From Acidobacteriota bacterium (GTDB lineage Bacteria > Acidobacteriota > Terriglobia > UBA7540), in NCBI GenBank assembly GCA_003171295.1, contig PMYF01000682.1, positions 10,008 to 17,802 on the forward strand: DNA of 7,795 nt. Reading direction: 5' to 3'. Below the pieces are notes generated by a model that had not been told where the DNA came from, ran no database searches, and saw only the letters and a program-made list of their open reading frames with translations. A program made the translations under genes and the position numbers. This document shows positions 6,901 to 7,795 of this stretch, one piece after another; positions within the stretch are counted from its first letter, which is position 1, and each line of letters opens with the position of its first letter.

Positions 6901-7601
6901 AACTGGGAGCCCGGAGGCGCCAGCGGCGTGATCCATTGGTTCAAATTGGGGATGTACTGGACTCCGGCGCCCGCCGCATTTACCGTGAGAGTCAGAGTGG
7001 CCATGGCGCTGCCAGTCATGTTGGAAGCCGTTACCGTGTAACCGGCCGCGGCCGCCACGGCCGTGGGGTATCCGGTGATGATACCCGTGGCGTCGTCCAG
7101 GCTTAAGCCGGCCGGAAGGGCTGGGCTGACACTGTACGCGGTCGCTGGACCACCGGTGCTAGAAGGAATGTTCGGGGGGATCGGCGTCCCTACGGCGTAA
7201 ACCGCCGTGCCCGGGGTGTAGGACAGGCCCGCAGGGGCTGCGACGTTCACCGTGATGCTCAGGGAAGCCGTAGCGTTGCCGCTAGAGTTGGAGGCCGTAA
7301 CCGTGTAGCTGGCCGTGGCGGTGACAGCCGTCGGAGTTCCGCTGATAACACCCGTGCTGGTGCTCAGATTCAAGCCTGTCGGTAGGGTCGGGGTTATACT
7401 GTAGGCGGTTGCCGCGCCGCCGCTGCTGGTGGGGCTGTTTGGAGTAATCGCCGTCCCCTGGAAGTAGTCCGCCGTCATGGTTGTGTAGCTGAGTGCCGAG
7501 GGCGGCTGCACAACTGGAACGGGAGCGCCACCCCCACCACACCCGCAGAGAAGAAGTAACACCGCGGTCAAAGGAAGACCAAGCCATTGAATCGATCGCA
7601 T
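3981..7601 (-). CDS. Lipoprotein with putative-Ig repeats, YVTN beta-propeller and phosphoesterase domain
   Basis: The protein has 1206 residues. The start at 7601 is chosen because AAAGGAG lies 6 bases upstream and the signal peptide follows at once; an in-frame ATG at 7664 would bury the signal behind 21 polar residues. Residues 1-21 form a lipoprotein signal (MRSIQ, hydrophobic core, LCGC), with C21 or C19 lipidated, then a Gly/Pro linker. Two putative-Ig (He_PIG-type) repeats cover about 36-120 and 124-208. Propeller strands of the SPDG..LYV type recur at about 258, 413, 532, 593 and 639. C662 and C674 could form a disulfide. The alkaline-phosphatase-like domain spans about 733-1095: KHVIFVLKENRTYDQILGD (734-752), MGHDHTG (975-981) and FVIEDDAQDGGDHVDSHR (1023-1040), whose Asp, Glu and His residues are the likely metal ligands. 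This is the YncE-like/phosphoesterase two-part family known from environmental bacteria, here with added Ig repeats. It is probably anchored in the envelope and cleaves phosphate esters; the substrate is unknown. Confidence 0.9.
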   Translation of the reverse strand: MRSIQWLGLPLTAVLLLLCGCGGGGAPVPVVQPPSALSYTTMTADYFQGTAITPNSPTSSGGAATAYSITPTLPTGLNLSTSTGVISGTPTAVTATASYTVTASNSSGNATASLSITVNVAAPAGLSYTPGTAVYAVGTPIPPNIPSSTGGPATAYSVSPALPAGLSLDDATGIITGYPTAVAAAAGYTVTASNMTGSAMATLTLTVNAAGAGVQYIPNLNQWITPLAPPGSQFVPLDTGLTVNGKDWLAGQAVSTVVSPDGMTLLVLTSGYNRVYNNPPVQSPDGSIYNWDDSQEYVFIYDISTGAPVMQEVVTIPNSYSGIAFDPVQRVVNGQARYNAFYVSSGMGDYPYTGSPYTVANYSPSHPGMDNIHTFTLNTAGTTWEEQPELALGHTFMGGVGFGVQPCAAGVAVSDDGQTLVVANYYNDSISVFRGGLGNWTPVSTLTTEKPGELDLRPGRAASSPMPGTPGGEYPFWVVIATTTNTSTATTTNWAYVSSIRDREIDVVNLSQATPAVTARIPVKGQPNKMTLNRAQTRLYVAEDQSDTVDVIDTNPNDGIFQNTVLETIAITRSVVPSSLVNYTGANTNSVTLSPDETQLYVTNGNLNSVAVVALTGTDQNDHLAGLIPTGWYPNSVSLSPDGRWVYVVNGKSPTGPNPDFCYGLNGLPAYSDCLPSQEYNPQRIKAGLQSFPTATLMAQLPALTAQVVTNNRLSTTESPSDAAVMAAVRQGIKHVIFVLKENRTYDQILGDLENGSNGDPSLVQFGQPNTPNLHKLALTFVTLDNILATSEVSYDGWSWTTGARATDVVEHQYTVNYANRGLSLDFNGFDRNINVALPTVAERRAANPLSPNDPDMLAGQTDVAAPDGPNDEVNTGHLWDAALRAGLTVRNYGFFVDATCYNVPQWAIPLTHDPFATGTVVAFPANVALTPLTDLYYRGFDTNFPDYYRFTEWLREFNAHYATGGLPSLSLVEMGHDHTGTFGTAIDLVNTPELQEADNDYAVGLLIQTIAGSIYANNTLVFVIEDDAQDGGDHVDSHRTTAYVVGAYVKQGAVVSTPYNTLDFLRTVEEVLGIPPMNLNDALARPMTDIFNTSPSNWSFTATPSTYLYATSLPLPPQAAGLIVPKSTHNAKYWARVTKDMDFSDADRVDAAVYNRILWKGMMGNKPYPAGPTGLDLRQNRENLLASYRRSLKQKAAHAPKAGSD
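3999..4018 (+). terminator. Intrinsic terminator-like hairpin inside the tail of the opposite gene
   Basis: CGGCG (3999-4003), loop CGTG and CGCCG (4008-4012) are followed by C and five T residues (4014-4018). The polarity would end + strand transcripts coming from the GH2 remnant. It lies inside the last codons of the minus-strand lipoprotein gene, where it reads as Lys/Ala codons, so it may be coincidental. The five-pair stem and short T run are modest. Confidence 0.3.
6978..7496 (-). repeat. Two tandem putative-Ig domain repeats within the lipoprotein gene
   Basis: Repeat 1 is at 7242-7496 and repeat 2 at 6978-7232, each 85 codons, separated by three codons. Shared landmarks in order are L-S-Y-T near the start, an S-S-x-G-G-x-A-T-A-Y-S segment, LP-x-G-L-x-L, T-G-x-I-x-G-x-P-T-A-V, and YTVTASN-x-(S/T)-G followed by A-x-L-(S/T)-(I/L)-TVN. 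They look like a duplicated domain that has since diverged, particularly in the linker before the shared glycines. Confidence 0.8.
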
Positions 7602-7607
7602 GAATAT

Positions 7608-7614
7608 CTCCTTT
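7608..7614 (-). promoter_or_regulatory. Ribosome binding site of the lipoprotein gene
   Basis: On the minus strand AAAGGAG is followed by six bases (ATATTC) and the ATG at 7601. This is a near-ideal Shine-Dalgarno and decides the start. Confidence 0.8.
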
Positions 7615-7627
7615 ATAGTTGCCGTCG

Positions 7628-7644
7628 GCACCCTGATAGGGTGC
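7628..7644 (-). promoter_or_regulatory. Perfect 7-bp hairpin in the leader of the lipoprotein gene
   Basis: GCACCCT (7628-7634) and AGGGTGC (7638-7644) form a perfect stem with a three-base loop, 13 bases upstream of the Shine-Dalgarno on the minus strand. It could stabilise the leader mRNA, be a binding site for a dimeric protein, or be chance. No clear -35/-10 pair was found between it and 7734. Confidence 0.3.
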
Positions 7645-7734
7645 GCCGTTTCGTTCCCTGTCATAAATTAACCACCGATTTCACTCGATAAACGCATCGT
7701 CGAAATCCGCTCATGATCCGCCTTTTGGCCATTA

Positions 7735-7795
7735 CTAAAATTGAGGAGCCGTGACCGGCAGCGTGGCGGAGTTGATGCCTTCGCACTGGGAGGAG
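7735..7795 (-). CDS. Possible 3' end of an upstream minus-strand gene
   Basis: From the right edge one minus-strand frame reads SSQCEGINSATLPVTAPQF and stops at TAG (7737-7735), about 130 bases before the lipoprotein start. The composition is protein-like, and the spacing would suit a separate gene on the same strand. Only about 19 codons are visible and the family cannot be told. Another frame on the same strand is also open here, so this is weakly supported. Confidence 0.25.
   Translation of the reverse strand, partial: SSQCEGINSATLPVTAPQF

Noticed and set aside
7602..7664. Upstream ATG (7664) as the lipoprotein start
   Set aside because: It would put 21 polar residues ahead of the signal peptide, while the ATG at 7601 has an AAAGGAG site at ideal spacing.
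7602..7734. Riboswitch in the lipoprotein leader
   Set aside because: Only one simple hairpin is evident. I could not match conserved core sequences of c-di-GMP, SAM, cobalamin, fluoride or guanidine classes.

Overview
The window most resembles a chromosomal segment of an Acidobacteriota-type soil bacterium, perhaps near Solibacter/Bryobacter. This is inferred from the mix of families and has not been tested: a MtaA-like UroD-family protein beside a Tat-exported Gfo/Idh/MocA oxidoreductase, GH2 glycosidase remnants, and a very large lipoprotein joining putative-Ig repeats, a YVTN beta-propeller and a phosphoesterase. No RNA gene, IS element, CRISPR array, attachment site or origin was seen.

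Left part (1-2958, + strand). The window opens inside a UroD/MtaA-like gene that ends at 900. A 657-base stretch without an intact gene follows. It holds a decayed beta-sandwich coding remnant (1163-1445) whose reading can be restored by two single-base corrections. After it come a sigma70-like promoter (1471-1500), a possible 16-codon leader ORF whose stop overlaps the next start, and an intact Tat-signal Gfo/Idh/MocA gene (1558-2889). A GC-rich hairpin lies just past that gene's stop.

Middle (2959-3980, + strand). After about 230 bases with no recognisable content, the catalytic core of a GH2 beta-mannosidase-like enzyme appears abruptly (about 3190-3960). Both expected catalytic glutamates are present, but the N-terminal sugar-binding and sandwich domains and the C-terminus are gone, and the last 20 or so codons look degraded. 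I call it a pseudogene.

Right part (3981-7795, - strand). One 1206-residue lipoprotein gene fills almost half of the window and converges on the GH2 remnant. Its start at 7601 is fixed by a strong Shine-Dalgarno and a lipoprotein signal peptide. The last 61 bases may hold the 3' end of another minus-strand gene.

Together, the left and middle parts look like the eroded remains of a carbohydrate-use locus: GH2 glycosidase(s), an exported NAD(P)-type sugar oxidoreductase and a possible corrinoid/methyl-transfer protein. Of these, only the oxidoreductase is clearly intact within the window. The lipoprotein gene appears unrelated. I found no convincing new multi-gene system. The points most worth checking are the two GH2-type remnants on either side of an intact gene, the leader ORF, and the domain fusion.
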